DNA from: CADBRN01 sp050944685
Lineage (GTDB): Bacteria > Bacillota > Clostridia > Lachnospirales > Lachnospiraceae
Reading direction: 5' to 3'
Length of the DNA stretch: 64,000 nucleotides
NCBI GenBank assembly: GCA_050944685.1
Contig: JBMNRP010000007.1
Coordinates: forward strand, 60,512-124,511
Both the position numbers and the translations under genes were made by a program. Positions 8,772 through 17,480 of this stretch are shown here, piece by piece (position 1 is the stretch's first letter; each line of letters starts with the position of its first letter). Under the pieces are notes generated by a model. That model saw nothing but the letters and a program-made list of their open reading frames with translations, did no database searches and was not told the DNA's origin.

Positions 8772-8882
8772 GATGCTGCTCCTTTTTGTACGTATCCGGG
8801 TGCCCCGGGCAGACTCTTTTTCAATATCCGGGACCGGAGCGGAAAATCACCGGCCCGGAAATCCCTTCTGTCTCCGCCGGGA

Positions 8883-10490
8883 TCAGCGGTCCCACTTGTC
8901 GCAGAGCGAGTTGATCTGGTTTGTGAATTTCGCGAGATCCTTGTTCGCTCCGCCTTCGTTGTGGCGGATGACCGTGAGCAGGCGCTGACCGGCTGCCCAC
9001 AGGCGTTCAAACACAGCGTTCGCGCGCTTCTCGCCGCTCTTTTGCGCTTTCTTTGCGGCGTGCACTCCGGCCGGCGTCGCGACCAGCTGTCCGGAAGCGA
9101 TATCAAACTCCCATCCGGAGAACGGAGCGACCGCATCATAGCCGAGCTCCGCCCTCAGCCGGTCGGCGAAAAATTCGGTGACCGCATCCTCGCCGTGGGT
9201 GACAAATACTTTTTTCGGTTTCTCCCGGAATGCCTTTGCCCAGTTCATCAGGCCGTTGCAGTCCGCGTGTCCGCTGATTCCGGCGAGCGTCGCAATCTCC
9301 GCCGCCACGTTGATTTCCTCGCCGAACAGCTTAACCTGCTCCGCGCCCTCCACGAGAGCGCGCCCGAGCGTGCCGTGCGCCTGATAGCCAACAAACAGGA
9401 TTGTATTTTCCTTCTGCCAGAGATTGTGCTTCAGATGATGTTTGATCCGGCCGGCGTCGCACATCCCGCTCGCGGAGATGATAACCTTCGGCTCCCTGTC
9501 AAAATTGATCATCCTGGACTCATCTGCGGTGATCGATGTTTTCAATCCGGGAAAGCGGATCGGATTGATGCCCTGTTCCGCGAGCTGTTTCGCCTCCGAG
9601 TCAAAGCAGTCTCCGTAATGTTTGTCGAAAATCGATGTCGCTTCGATCGCCAGAGGGCTGTCCACGTAAACCTCAAATCCGGGATGATTCGGAACCAGAT
9701 TCTGCTCCTTGATCTGACGGATGAAGTAGAGCATTTCCTGCGTGCGGCCGACCGCAAAGGAGGGGACCACCAGATTGCCGCCCCGGTCAAACGTACGGTT
9801 CATCACACTAGCCAGCTCCTTCACATAGTCCGGCCGCCCCTCATGTGCCCGGTCGCCGTATGTGGACTCCATGATCACATAGTCCGCCGAGGTGATATAG
9901 GTCGGATCGTTGATGAGCGGCTGATTTACGTTTCCGATATCGCCCGAGAAGACGAGTTTCTTTTCCGTCCCCTCTTCGGTGAGCCAGAGCTCGATACTCG
10001 CGGAGCCAAGCAGATGACCGGCATCCACCAGCCGGATCCGGATGCCGTCCGCCAGCGTGATCTCTTCCTGATACGGAAGCGGATGCAGGTGAGAGACCGC
10101 CTCCAGCGCGTCTTTCATCGTATAGACGGGAATGACCTCCTCTCTGCCTGCCCTCTTGCCTTTGCGGTTCCGCCATTCTGCCTCAAATTCCTGAATGTGT
10201 GCGCTGTCACGCAGCATAATATCACACAGATCCGCGGTCGCGTCGGTCGTATAGATCTCCCCGCGGAATCCCTCCGCGAAGAGCTTCGGGATCATTCCGG
10301 AGTGGTCAATGTGCGCGTGCGTCAGACACATGAAATCCAGCTCTGACGCAGGTATCGGGAGCGGCTTGTTCTCGTAGAAGTTCTGACCCTGTTCCATTCC
10401 GCAGTCCACGAGAAATTTCTTCCCGCACGCTTCCAGATAGTAACAGCTTCCGGTCACCTCATGCGTCGCCCCGAGAAATGTAATTTTCAT
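8883..10490 (-). CDS. Metallo-beta-lactamase/beta-CASP family RNA-processing nuclease-like protein
   Basis: A 535-residue beta-CASP protein (YsxC-unrelated; K07576-type, relative of CPSF-73 and RNase J). The N-terminal metallo-beta-lactamase core has MKITFLGATHEVTGSCYYLE, VDCGMEQG and the zinc motif LTHAHIDHSGMIPKL. The beta-CASP region carries VIMESTYGDRAHE, VVPSFAVGRTQEML, ISASGMCDAGRIKHHL, and GYQAHGTLGR near residues 390-400. A C-terminal HADCNGLMNW and FVTHGE complete the metal site. Probably a cytoplasmic RNA nuclease, substrate unknown. The start at 10490 follows GGGGG; the longer frame from 10577 adds a non-conserved leader. A C-terminal stretch of about 80 residues, basic and Ala-rich, lies beyond the domain. 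Confidence 0.88.
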   Translation of the reverse strand: MKITFLGATHEVTGSCYYLEACGKKFLVDCGMEQGQNFYENKPLPIPASELDFMCLTHAHIDHSGMIPKLFAEGFRGEIYTTDATADLCDIMLRDSAHIQEFEAEWRNRKGKRAGREEVIPVYTMKDALEAVSHLHPLPYQEEITLADGIRIRLVDAGHLLGSASIELWLTEEGTEKKLVFSGDIGNVNQPLINDPTYITSADYVIMESTYGDRAHEGRPDYVKELASVMNRTFDRGGNLVVPSFAVGRTQEMLYFIRQIKEQNLVPNHPGFEVYVDSPLAIEATSIFDKHYGDCFDSEAKQLAEQGINPIRFPGLKTSITADESRMINFDREPKVIISASGMCDAGRIKHHLKHNLWQKENTILFVGYQAHGTLGRALVEGAEQVKLFGEEINVAAEIATLAGISGHADCNGLMNWAKAFREKPKKVFVTHGEDAVTEFFADRLRAELGYDAVAPFSGWEFDIASGQLVATPAGVHAAKKAQKSGEKRANAVFERLWAAGQRLLTVIRHNEGGANKDLAKFTNQINSLCDKWDR

Positions 10491-10654
10491 AAATACCCCC
10501 AGTCCCTGTTCCGAAATCGACTTTTCAATGGCATAAATAATATGTACATTATAATCCCGCGCTGCGACAAAGGGCAAGCCGCGGCGGGAAATCCCGGCTG
10601 ATTTTACGATTCTTTTAAGATCGGAAAAGCGTCCCCTCGGGGATAAGGTAGCGT

Positions 10655-10684
10655 TTGACGTACTCGGAGGGCACGGTGTAATAT
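10655..10684 (+). promoter_or_regulatory. Promoter for mtnA
   Basis: TTGACG (10655-10660), 18-base spacer, TAATAT (10679-10684). The likely transcript starts just before the mtnA ribosome site. I saw no SAM riboswitch or other structured leader between 10491 and 10723. Confidence 0.6.
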
Positions 10685-10723
10685 AAGGGTACTATGGAAA
10701 GAATTGTTTCAGGAGGATACCCA

Positions 10724-11800
10724 GTGGCTGACAAGGAACGCGTGAAAAAGGTCACGCACATTGACAATATCAAACTGAGCGAAGACGGAACGTCCATGAT
10801 CATCATTGACCAGACGAAGCTGCCGAACCGGGTGGAATACATTTCCCTGAAAACCGCGCAGCAGATCTGGGACGCCATTCATCTGCTCCAGGTGCGGGGT
10901 GCGCCGGCGATCGGAATCGCCGCCGGATACGGGATGTATATCCTGGCGCAGCAGATGGACACGGAACACTACGACAGCTTCCGCAATGAATTTCATCGCC
11001 AGGCGGAATTTCTGAATTCCTCCCGGCCCACCGCCGTCAATCTGAGCTGGGCTCTGAAGCGCATGGAAAAGGTGGTCGACGATCACGCGGATCTTCCCGT
11101 CCCGGAAATCATCCGGCTTCTCGATAAAGAATGCCACGCGATTCACCGGGAGGATATCGAGATGTGCCGTGCCATCTCCGAATACGGTCTTTCTCTTCTT
11201 CACGAGGGAGACGGGGTTCTGACGCACTGCAACGCGGGGCCGCTCGCGACATCGCGTTACGGAACCGGGCAGGGGCCTCTTTTCCTGGCCGCCGAAAAGA
11301 GCATGAATATCCGCGTCTTCGCGGATGAGACGAGACCGCTTCTCCAGGGAGCCCGTCTCACGTCCTACGAGCTTTATAACGCGGGCGTCGACGTCACACT
11401 CATCTGTGACAATATGGCAAGCATCGTGATGAAAAACGGATGGATCCAGGCCTGTCTCGTCGGCTGCGACCGGGTCGCGGCGAACGGAGATGCCGCCAAT
11501 AAGATCGGCACCAGCGGAGTCGCCATCCTGGCAAGGCACTACGGAATTCCGTTTTACGTGCTCGGCCCCACCTCCACGATTGACATGAACTGCCCGACCG
11601 GCGACGATATTAAGATTGAACTCCGGGATCCGGATGAGATCAAGGAAATGTTCTACGCAGAGCCCGTGGCTCTGAAAGAAGTGAAGTGCTACAACCCGTC
11701 CTTCGACGTGACGGACCACGAGCTGATCACGGCGATTATCACAGAAAAGGGAATCTGCCGATCTCCCTACACGGAAAGTCTGGCGGCCCTGTTCCGCTGA
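10724..11800 (+). CDS. mtnA: S-methyl-5-thioribose-1-phosphate isomerase
   Basis: Isomerises methylthioribose-1-phosphate to methylthioribulose-1-phosphate in the methionine salvage route; related to eIF2B. Family motifs include QIWDAIHLLQVRGAPAIGIA near residue 50, RPTAVNLSWAL, the catalytic Cys in VLTHCNAGPLATSRYGT, DETRPLLQGARLTSYEL, VGCDRVAANGDAANKIGT with the catalytic Asp, and VLGPTSTID. I chose the GTG at 10724 because AGGAGG sits seven bases before it; the ATG at 10694 in the same frame overlaps the predicted transcription start and lacks a ribosome site. Protein length is 358, normal for MtnA. deoD follows 77 bases later. No mtnK or mtnB is nearby. Confidence 0.92.
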   Translation: MADKERVKKVTHIDNIKLSEDGTSMIIIDQTKLPNRVEYISLKTAQQIWDAIHLLQVRGAPAIGIAAGYGMYILAQQMDTEHYDSFRNEFHRQAEFLNSSRPTAVNLSWALKRMEKVVDDHADLPVPEIIRLLDKECHAIHREDIEMCRAISEYGLSLLHEGDGVLTHCNAGPLATSRYGTGQGPLFLAAEKSMNIRVFADETRPLLQGARLTSYELYNAGVDVTLICDNMASIVMKNGWIQACLVGCDRVAANGDAANKIGTSGVAILARHYGIPFYVLGPTSTIDMNCPTGDDIKIELRDPDEIKEMFYAEPVALKEVKCYNPSFDVTDHELITAIITEKGICRSPYTESLAALFR

Positions 11801-11877
11801 CCGGACTCTTCCCGGAACGCGGGAACAATAAACCCGTATGGAACTTCAGACAATACCTTCAGGAGGATATTTACGTT

Positions 11878-12603
11878 ATGGAAATTACATCTGTTTCGGG
11901 CTGCATTAAGGCAGAAAAAGAAAATGTCGCAAAGGTCGTCCTTTTCCCGGGCGATCCGCTCCGCGCAAAATTCATCGCAGAAAACTTTCTCGAGGACGCT
12001 ATCCTTTTCAACGACGTCCGGAACATGCTCGGCTATACGGGTACCTATAAAGGAAAACGGATCTCCGTCATGGGAAGCGGCATGGGAATCCCGTCCGCCT
12101 GCCTGTACGCGACGGATCTTTACAATCAGTTCGATGTGGAGTCCATTATCCGGATTGGATCGACCGGAGCCCTGACCGATGATATCGACCTGAAAGATGT
12201 CATTATCGCAATGAGCGCTTCGACCAATTCCGATTTTGCCTCCCAGTACGATTTTCCGGCCCATCTGGCGCCGACCGCCGACTGGGGACTTCTGAAAACC
12301 GCTGTCGATGCCGGCGAGAAGATGAACATCCCGATCAAGGTCGGACCGGTTCTCTCCACCGACACCTTCATCAACGCCATTCCCAACGTCAATGAAAAAT
12401 GGCGCAATATGGGACATCTCTGCGTGGAGATGGAAACGGCCGGACTGTACGCTCTCGCGATGGCAATGCACAAAAAGGCCCTCTCCATTCTCTCTGTCTC
12501 GGACCATATTTTCAAGGGCACGTTCCTGACGCCCGAGGAAATCCGCGACGGATTCACAGACATGATGAAAGTTGCTCTCGAAACCGCCTGGATTTACGCA
12601 TGA
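11878..12603 (+). CDS. deoD: Purine nucleoside phosphorylase, DeoD type
   Basis: Phosphorolysis of purine (deoxy)nucleosides to base and (deoxy)ribose-1-phosphate; hexameric family. The start MEITSVSGCIKAEKENVAKV at 11878 is preceded by CAGGAGGATAT. Motifs: VVLFPGDPLRAKFIAENFL (phosphate site, Asp-Pro-Leu-Arg), SVMGSGMGIPSA, IRIGSTGAL, VEMETAGLYALA (ribose-binding Met-Glu) and SVSDHIF with the catalytic Asp. The 241-residue length matches DeoD. In this position, between mtnA and a MurG2-like gene, it could take part in adenosine or methylthioadenosine salvage; that role is inference. Confidence 0.92.
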   Translation: MEITSVSGCIKAEKENVAKVVLFPGDPLRAKFIAENFLEDAILFNDVRNMLGYTGTYKGKRISVMGSGMGIPSACLYATDLYNQFDVESIIRIGSTGALTDDIDLKDVIIAMSASTNSDFASQYDFPAHLAPTADWGLLKTAVDAGEKMNIPIKVGPVLSTDTFINAIPNVNEKWRNMGHLCVEMETAGLYALAMAMHKKALSILSVSDHIFKGTFLTPEEIRDGFTDMMKVALETAWIYA

Positions 12604-12691
12604 CCGGAACCGGGCTGAACGCCGGATCCGAACGGGCTGTCCGGCGCAGAACTGCGCGGACGACAGAATTATCAGGAATGAGGTAGCACCT

Positions 12692-13762
12692 ATGAAGAAA
12701 ATCGTTCTGACCGGCGGCGGAACCGCCGGCCACGTGACGCCGAACATTGCTCTGATCCCGGGGCTGCTCCGGAGAGGCTATGAAATCTCTTACGTCGGAT
12801 CACTCAACGGGATTGAAAAAAAACTGATCGAAGATATCGGCATTCCCTATTACGGAGTTTCCTCCGGGAAACTGCGCCGGTATATCGACGTCAAAAATCT
12901 CTCCGATCCGTTTCGCGTCATCAAGGGAATCGGCGATTCGAGACGCGTGCTGAAAAAGCTCGATCCGGACATCGTCTTTTCAAAAGGCGGATACGTGGCC
13001 GTTCCGGTCGTCATGGCAGCCCGGCTGAGAAAAATTCCGATCATTATCCACGAGTCGGACATGACTCCCGGCCTCGCCAACAAAATGTGTTTTTCATCTG
13101 CCGACCGCATCTGCTGCAATTTCCCGGAGACATTGAAGTATCTCCCGCCGGATAAAGCTATTTACACCGGTTCTCCGATCCGCGCGGAACTGAAAGAAGG
13201 CGACGCCGAAAGAGCAAAGGCATTCTGCGGCTTTACCAACGATAAGCCCGTGATCTTAAGCATCGGAGGAAGTCTCGGAGCGGTCGCCATCAACGACTGT
13301 CTGCGCAGCATCGTCCCGGATCTGACGAAAGATTTTAATATCATCCATCTGTGCGGAAAGGGGAATCTGGACCGCAGCCTGGATGCGTTTCAGGGATACG
13401 TTCAGTACGAATACATTTCAAAGGAACTTCCGGACCTGTTTGCCATAGCAGATCTCGTCATCTCCCGTGCGGGGGCCAACGCGATCTCTGAGATCGTGGC
13501 TCTGGCAAAACCGAACCTGCTGATTCCGCTTCCCGCGGGAGCGAGCCGCGGCGATCAGATTCTGAACGCGGAGTCCTTTGAGCGGCAGGGCTTCAGTATG
13601 GTACTGAAACAGGAGGACATGAACCGCGAAACCCTGATGAACGCCATCCATAAACTTTATGATACAAAGGATCAGTACATCGAATCCATGAAATCCGCAA
13701 AGCAGACCGATGCCGTCAAAACGATTCTCGATCTGATCGATGAGTGCAGAAAACGCCGGTAA
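12692..13762 (+). CDS. murG: MurG-type UDP-GlcNAc:lipid glycosyltransferase (MurG2-like)
   Basis: GT28-family glycosyltransferase of 356 residues. MurG adds GlcNAc to undecaprenyl-pyrophosphoryl-MurNAc-pentapeptide to make lipid II at the inner face of the membrane. Visible signatures: LTGGGTAGHVTPNIAL (G-loop 1), VGSLNGIEKKLI, SKGGYVAVPV, IIHESDMTPGLANK, ILSIGGSLGAVAIND (G-loop 3) and VISRAGANAISEIVALAKPN (UDP-GlcNAc site), with PLPAGASRGDQ near the end. The text resembles the second Bacillus MurG (MurG2) more than the division-cluster MurG, and no dcw genes are nearby. Start at 12692 follows a GAGGTAG site. Confidence 0.85.
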   Translation: MKKIVLTGGGTAGHVTPNIALIPGLLRRGYEISYVGSLNGIEKKLIEDIGIPYYGVSSGKLRRYIDVKNLSDPFRVIKGIGDSRRVLKKLDPDIVFSKGGYVAVPVVMAARLRKIPIIIHESDMTPGLANKMCFSSADRICCNFPETLKYLPPDKAIYTGSPIRAELKEGDAERAKAFCGFTNDKPVILSIGGSLGAVAINDCLRSIVPDLTKDFNIIHLCGKGNLDRSLDAFQGYVQYEYISKELPDLFAIADLVISRAGANAISEIVALAKPNLLIPLPAGASRGDQILNAESFERQGFSMVLKQEDMNRETLMNAIHKLYDTKDQYIESMKSAKQTDAVKTILDLIDECRKRR

Positions 13763-13822
13763 ATAAAAAAGACCGGCTGTGGCTGCCGGCATCTTCGTTT
13801 ATTCTTTCCGGATTCCCGGGAG

Positions 13823-13893
13823 AAAATGAATACGTCCAGGGATCAGCAAGAATTGAATAGAAAAAGGATTCCCTTTGGGGCGTATTTCATTTT
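13823..13893. repeat. Imperfect long inverted repeat between murG-like gene and terminator
   Basis: AAAATGAATACG (13823-13834) can pair with CGTATTTCATTTT (13881-13893) with one bulge, and inside it CCAGGGATC faces GATTCCCTTTGG. The result is one extended hairpin of about 70 bases that no gene explains. It might be a small structured RNA, a 3' UTR element, or a relic of a miniature transposable element. Confidence 0.4.
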
Positions 13894-13896
13894 AAT

Positions 13897-13930
13897 AAAA
13901 CATCCGGCTTTCCGCCGGATGTTTTTTATT
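13897..13930. terminator. Bidirectional rho-independent terminator
   Basis: AAAACATCCGGC-TTTCC-GCCGGATGTTTTTT is a near-perfect stem with A-run on one side and T-run on the other. It can stop the plus-strand murG transcript and the convergent minus-strand hinT transcript. Confidence 0.85.
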
Positions 13931-13962
13931 GGCAACGCCGCCTGCGCGGCTTCGGCTCTTTT

Positions 13963-14373
13963 TTAAAATTTTCCGCTTGCTTTCTTCAGGATCTCGTCGC
14001 GGTCCTTGTCCGAAAGTTTCCCCGGCTTCCAGGAGACACCGGCGTGATCCCCCTCATACCGCGGAATCAGATGCATATGAAAATGGAAGACCGTCTGCCC
14101 GGCACACTCTCCGTTATTCTGAACCACATTGTAGCCGTCACACGGAAGCGCGTCTTTCATGACTGTCACAACCTTCTTTGCCAGAATCATCGCCTTTCCG
14201 GCAAGCTCGTCCGGGATCTCCAGAAGATTCGCGTAATGCTCCTTCGGGATAATCAGCGCATGTCCGTATGTCGCCGGTCCGAGATCCAGAATGACCCGGA
14301 ACTCATCGTCCTCGTAAAGTGTCGCCGAGGGAATCTCTCCGGCCGCTATCTTGCAGAAAATACAATCTTCCAT
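13963..14373 (-). CDS. hinT: HIT family nucleotide-binding hydrolase
   Basis: Histidine-triad protein of 136 residues, a purine nucleoside phosphoramidase/hydrolase family. Begins MEDCIFCKIAAGEIPSATLY with the paired Cys typical of bacterial HinT zinc sites. GHALIIPKEHYANL lies mid-protein and the catalytic triad HFHMHLIPRY near residue 100. AGGAGGAAAGAAA precedes the ATG. The rhomboid gene is upstream on the same strand, 37 bases away, so the two are probably co-transcribed. Confidence 0.93.
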   Translation of the reverse strand: MEDCIFCKIAAGEIPSATLYEDDEFRVILDLGPATYGHALIIPKEHYANLLEIPDELAGKAMILAKKVVTVMKDALPCDGYNVVQNNGECAGQTVFHFHMHLIPRYEGDHAGVSWKPGKLSDKDRDEILKKASGKF

Positions 14374-14410
14374 TTTCTTTCCTCCTGTCGTAATTTCTTC
14401 GCTTGCATTA

Positions 14411-15088
14411 TCATTTTTCGGTCCGGTTTCCGGAAAATTTCTTATGGTTTCTCCGGAAAAGGGGACTGAGCACCAGTGTAACCGCTATTCCGCCGATCAG
14501 ACCTCCGAGGTGGGCGTACGCGTCAACCCCCGGTGACTGAAATCCGACGATCAGGGAGAAAACAGCCATCAGAACTACTCTCTGAATCGTAAGATCCTCC
14601 AGCTTCCCTCTGTGGAGAATCACAAGTACCACCAGACTCCCGATGACCCCGAATATCGCTCCGGAGGCACCCGCTGAAACCGAATCGGAACCGGTCGCGA
14701 GATCGTGCCGCCAGGAAAACCATCCGGAAAAAAGCCCGCTCGACAGATACATGATCAGGTAGCACACCTTTCCCAGATATCTCTCCACGTAATCGCCGAT
14801 AAAAAACAAGAGAATCATGTTGTTCAGAAGATGAACCAGACCGAAGTGCAAAAACATCGACGTAAACAGCCGGTAATACTCCCCCGCCTGAATCAGAGGC
14901 GCGTAGGACGCTCCCAGATCCAGCATGTGGGACACATCGGTAGAACCTCCGGTCGCCTCCGCGTAAAGAAAAACCGCAATATTCACCGCGATCAATATAT
15001 AATTTACCCAGCTTTTATGCGGTTCCTTCCGGATGCGGTCAAATATATCCTCCGCACCCGGATTTTTCCGGAACGGTTCATCTGCCAT
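14411..15088 (-). CDS. Rhomboid family intramembrane serine protease
   Basis: Integral membrane protease of 225 residues with six helices. The catalytic Ser lies in GASGAIFGVIG near residue 145 and the catalytic His in AHLGGLIGG near residue 195. The conserved loop region RLFTSMFLHFGLVHLLNNM (with the HxxxN pair) is intact, so the enzyme should be active. The start at 15088 (MADEPFRK) is preferred because AAAGGAAG lies just before it; the in-frame ATGs at 15118 and 15235 have no ribosome site. It follows the pilus locus by 67 bases on the same strand. Confidence 0.88.
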   Translation of the reverse strand: MADEPFRKNPGAEDIFDRIRKEPHKSWVNYILIAVNIAVFLYAEATGGSTDVSHMLDLGASYAPLIQAGEYYRLFTSMFLHFGLVHLLNNMILLFFIGDYVERYLGKVCYLIMYLSSGLFSGWFSWRHDLATGSDSVSAGASGAIFGVIGSLVVLVILHRGKLEDLTIQRVVLMAVFSLIVGFQSPGVDAYAHLGGLIGGIAVTLVLSPLFRRNHKKFSGNRTEK

Positions 15089-15155
15089 AGCGCTCTTCCT
15101 TTCCGCTTTCTGCTCCATGATAGCAGATTTTCCGGAAGAGTGCCACACAGCTTTT

Positions 15156-16772
15156 TTAGTGTTCCGCCAGAGGACCGCCTCCGTTTTTCGCCCTTCCGCC
15201 ATATTCGAAGCGGTACCGGTATGTCCGGTCCGCAAAGCGGCAGCAGTCCCCGTTCTTCAGAGGAATATCCCGGGCAGCGTCCAGCATGGTCCCATTAATA
15301 TAGGTGGCATTCCGGGATCGCATGTCGCGGAGCAGATATGTATCGCCGCTCCAGATCAGCTTCGCGTGCAGGCGGCTGACCGCCTGTGAAGGCAGAACGA
15401 TATCGCAGACCTGATCGCTCTTTCCGATCCGATATGCATCCTCTGTCAGGATATGATCCGGTTCATCCCCGTCCATACTGATAAGCCACGCACGGATCTT
15501 CCCCGGATTCCTGTTCACTTCACTGAGAAGCACCGTCTCTTCGCTTCCCGTCATCAGGGCCGTTCCTGCCTCAGAATCCCGGCCTGTATCTCCCTTCTCT
15601 TTTGAGTCTCTTTCGGAAACGGAAGACCGGAAAGGCGGTGCCATCTGTCCGTAAGCCGGCCGTTCCCATTCATCTCCATCCTCAGGTCCGAAAATATCGT
15701 CCGAAAAGGTCGAGAGATCGAACTCCTCTGTTCCGGAATCCGAATCTGCGCGGTCCTGTTCTGCATCCTTCGGTTCTTTTCGGAACAGCCGGTGCAACCC
15801 TCCTTCTTTTCCGAAAGAGCCGTCGTTCCCGAAAGAAAGGGTTCCGCTTTCCGCTCCTTTCACGGGCAGTCCGAAGAGCCGGTTCTTCCCTTCTGACAGC
15901 CGCTTCCTTCGCAGCCTGTTCAAAAAAATCGCTCCTGCCATCAGAAGAACTGCTGTCCCGATTCCGACATCCGTCTTCTCAAAGACAACTGACAGCAGAA
16001 ACGCTGCCGCGGCAAAGACCGCTGCCAGGATCAGCGTGTGAATCTCGTTCTTTTTCAGGGGATCCTCCTCTTCCTCCCCGTCTTCCGCAAAAAAATCATC
16101 CAGAATCTGCGCTCTCTCGCGCTCCTTTGATTCCGTCCGCTCTGTCTCCCCGCTAACCCCGCTTCCTGCGGTCGGCTCTCCGGTCTGCCCTGTCATTTTC
16201 GTTCGCAGAGTGATTTTGGCATTTCCCGTCTGCTCCGCGTAGAGCAGACGGAAAAAACTGTCTTCCGACAGGGTGTCATTTACGCATTCGGAGTAGAACG
16301 AGTACCCGAGCATTACCGCCCTCTCATCATCGTGATTGAGCCGCGGCAGCAGAAACTCACTGAACTTTTTCAGACTTCCGGAAAAGGAAGCCGGATTCTC
16401 CGGATAATAGCAGAAACGGAAATCCTCCCGCAGACTGTTCGCGAAAATGCAGTCCGGATCCAGAAGGATCCCATCCGGAGGGAGCAGATATTCATTCAGA
16501 TTTTTCAGCGCAAAAAGAAGGGCGGACAGAAGCCCCCGGAGAAGCTCGCTCCCGATCTGTCCGTCGGAAGCGATCTCCGAGAGCGGCTGCCGGGACGTAA
16601 TGTTGTAGCAATACAGTCGTTCATCATCCACCCTTTCCACGTGACAACTGAGAAATCCCTCGATTTCATTTTCCTGCAGCATTCTGGTCTGATACGTCTC
16701 CTCTTTCTCCTCTTCCCTGTCCGAGATGATCATATAGTGGTTCGCTAAATCCCTCTGCTGAACAATTTTCAT
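15156..16772 (-). CDS. DUF6382/FHA domain-containing membrane protein of the Tad pilus locus
   Basis: A 538-residue protein in three parts. Residues 1-170 match the clostridial DUF6382 domain found beside Flp/Tad genes (MKIVQQRDLANHYMIIS, then LYCYNITSRQPLSE). Two hydrophobic segments near residues 245-285 (ILAAVFAAAAFLLSVVF and TAVLLMAGAIFLN) anchor it in the membrane. After an acidic, Ser/Asp/Glu-rich linker a C-terminal FHA domain occupies about residues 435-520, with the phosphothreonine-binding pattern IGKSDQVCDI, SRLHAKL and NATYINGT. FHA domains read Ser/Thr phosphorylation, so the pilus may be under kinase control; no kinase gene is in the window. GAGGTG precedes the ATG. Confidence 0.82.
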   Translation of the reverse strand: MKIVQQRDLANHYMIISDREEEKEETYQTRMLQENEIEGFLSCHVERVDDERLYCYNITSRQPLSEIASDGQIGSELLRGLLSALLFALKNLNEYLLPPDGILLDPDCIFANSLREDFRFCYYPENPASFSGSLKKFSEFLLPRLNHDDERAVMLGYSFYSECVNDTLSEDSFFRLLYAEQTGNAKITLRTKMTGQTGEPTAGSGVSGETERTESKERERAQILDDFFAEDGEEEEDPLKKNEIHTLILAAVFAAAAFLLSVVFEKTDVGIGTAVLLMAGAIFLNRLRRKRLSEGKNRLFGLPVKGAESGTLSFGNDGSFGKEGGLHRLFRKEPKDAEQDRADSDSGTEEFDLSTFSDDIFGPEDGDEWERPAYGQMAPPFRSSVSERDSKEKGDTGRDSEAGTALMTGSEETVLLSEVNRNPGKIRAWLISMDGDEPDHILTEDAYRIGKSDQVCDIVLPSQAVSRLHAKLIWSGDTYLLRDMRSRNATYINGTMLDAARDIPLKNGDCCRFADRTYRYRFEYGGRAKNGGGPLAEH

Positions 16773-16846
16773 TTTTACACCTCACTTCCCACCCCGTATT
16801 CCGCGCCTGTTGTCCTGACCGGGCGGAAACCGTGCCGCCTTCTTTC

Positions 16847-17395
16847 TTATTCTGTCCGCGGTTCTGTCAGGGCATCTTTCAGGCCTTCTGCCGCCCATAA
16901 CTTTCGCAGAAAAGATTCGGGCTGGATTCTCTGTACCTCCTCCCGGATCGAAAAGGATTGGAACTGACTCTGGAAAAGAGGCATTTTCTGGCCGGAAAAA
17001 GAAACGGAAGAAGCGGATGGCGTGACCGAAACACTGCATTCCGCCTTGCTTCCGGGCATCACCTGATCCGAGATTCTCCGCCGGGCGTGCATCACCGCCC
17101 GCTGCTCTTCATTTCCCGATTCAAAAGAGTCTCTGGAATTTCCTTCGATCGCCGTTTCCAGCGCAGCGCACCGGTACCAGCAACGGTTATGCACATAAAA
17201 TGTCATGACAATCAGCAGCGCGGTCAGAAGAACCACGATCGGGACAATCAGCGACGCTTCCACCGTGACCGAGCCATTCGCAAACTTCTTCTTCCGTCCA
17301 TCTGACCTCATGCTTCCGTTTCTTCTCTTTTGTTCCGGACAGTCCTGTCTTCTTTTGCGTTCCGGAAAAACGGTTATTCTCTCTGCTTCGTCCAT
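16847..17395 (-). CDS. TadE-like pseudopilin/pilus assembly protein
   Basis: A 182-residue protein with an Arg/Lys-rich N-terminus of about 35 residues, followed by the TadE motif NGSVTVEASLIVPIVVLLTA and a single transmembrane helix (about residues 40-65). The Gly-Ser-x-Thr-x-Glu segment is the prepilin-like cleavage/membrane start used by TadE/TadF proteins. The rest is extracytoplasmic, with no recognised domain. The start at 17395 is set by a GGGAGGG site; the frame upstream runs into the preceding gene. Sits between the DUF6382-FHA gene and an A24 peptidase gene. Confidence 0.75.
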   Translation of the reverse strand: MDEAERITVFPERKRRQDCPEQKRRNGSMRSDGRKKKFANGSVTVEASLIVPIVVLLTALLIVMTFYVHNRCWYRCAALETAIEGNSRDSFESGNEEQRAVMHARRRISDQVMPGSKAECSVSVTPSASSVSFSGQKMPLFQSQFQSFSIREEVQRIQPESFLRKLWAAEGLKDALTEPRTE

Positions 17396-17480
17396 TTGGA
17401 TCCCTCCCTTTTCCGATAAAGACTGTTTAATGACGGTTCCCCCTGTCCCGTCCAGATTCCGTTTTCCTGTTACTATAAGA

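Noticed and set aside
8466..10346. A 626-codon plus-strand open frame
   Set aside because: Antisense to the nucleosidase and beta-CASP genes; its predicted protein is low in recognisable structure.
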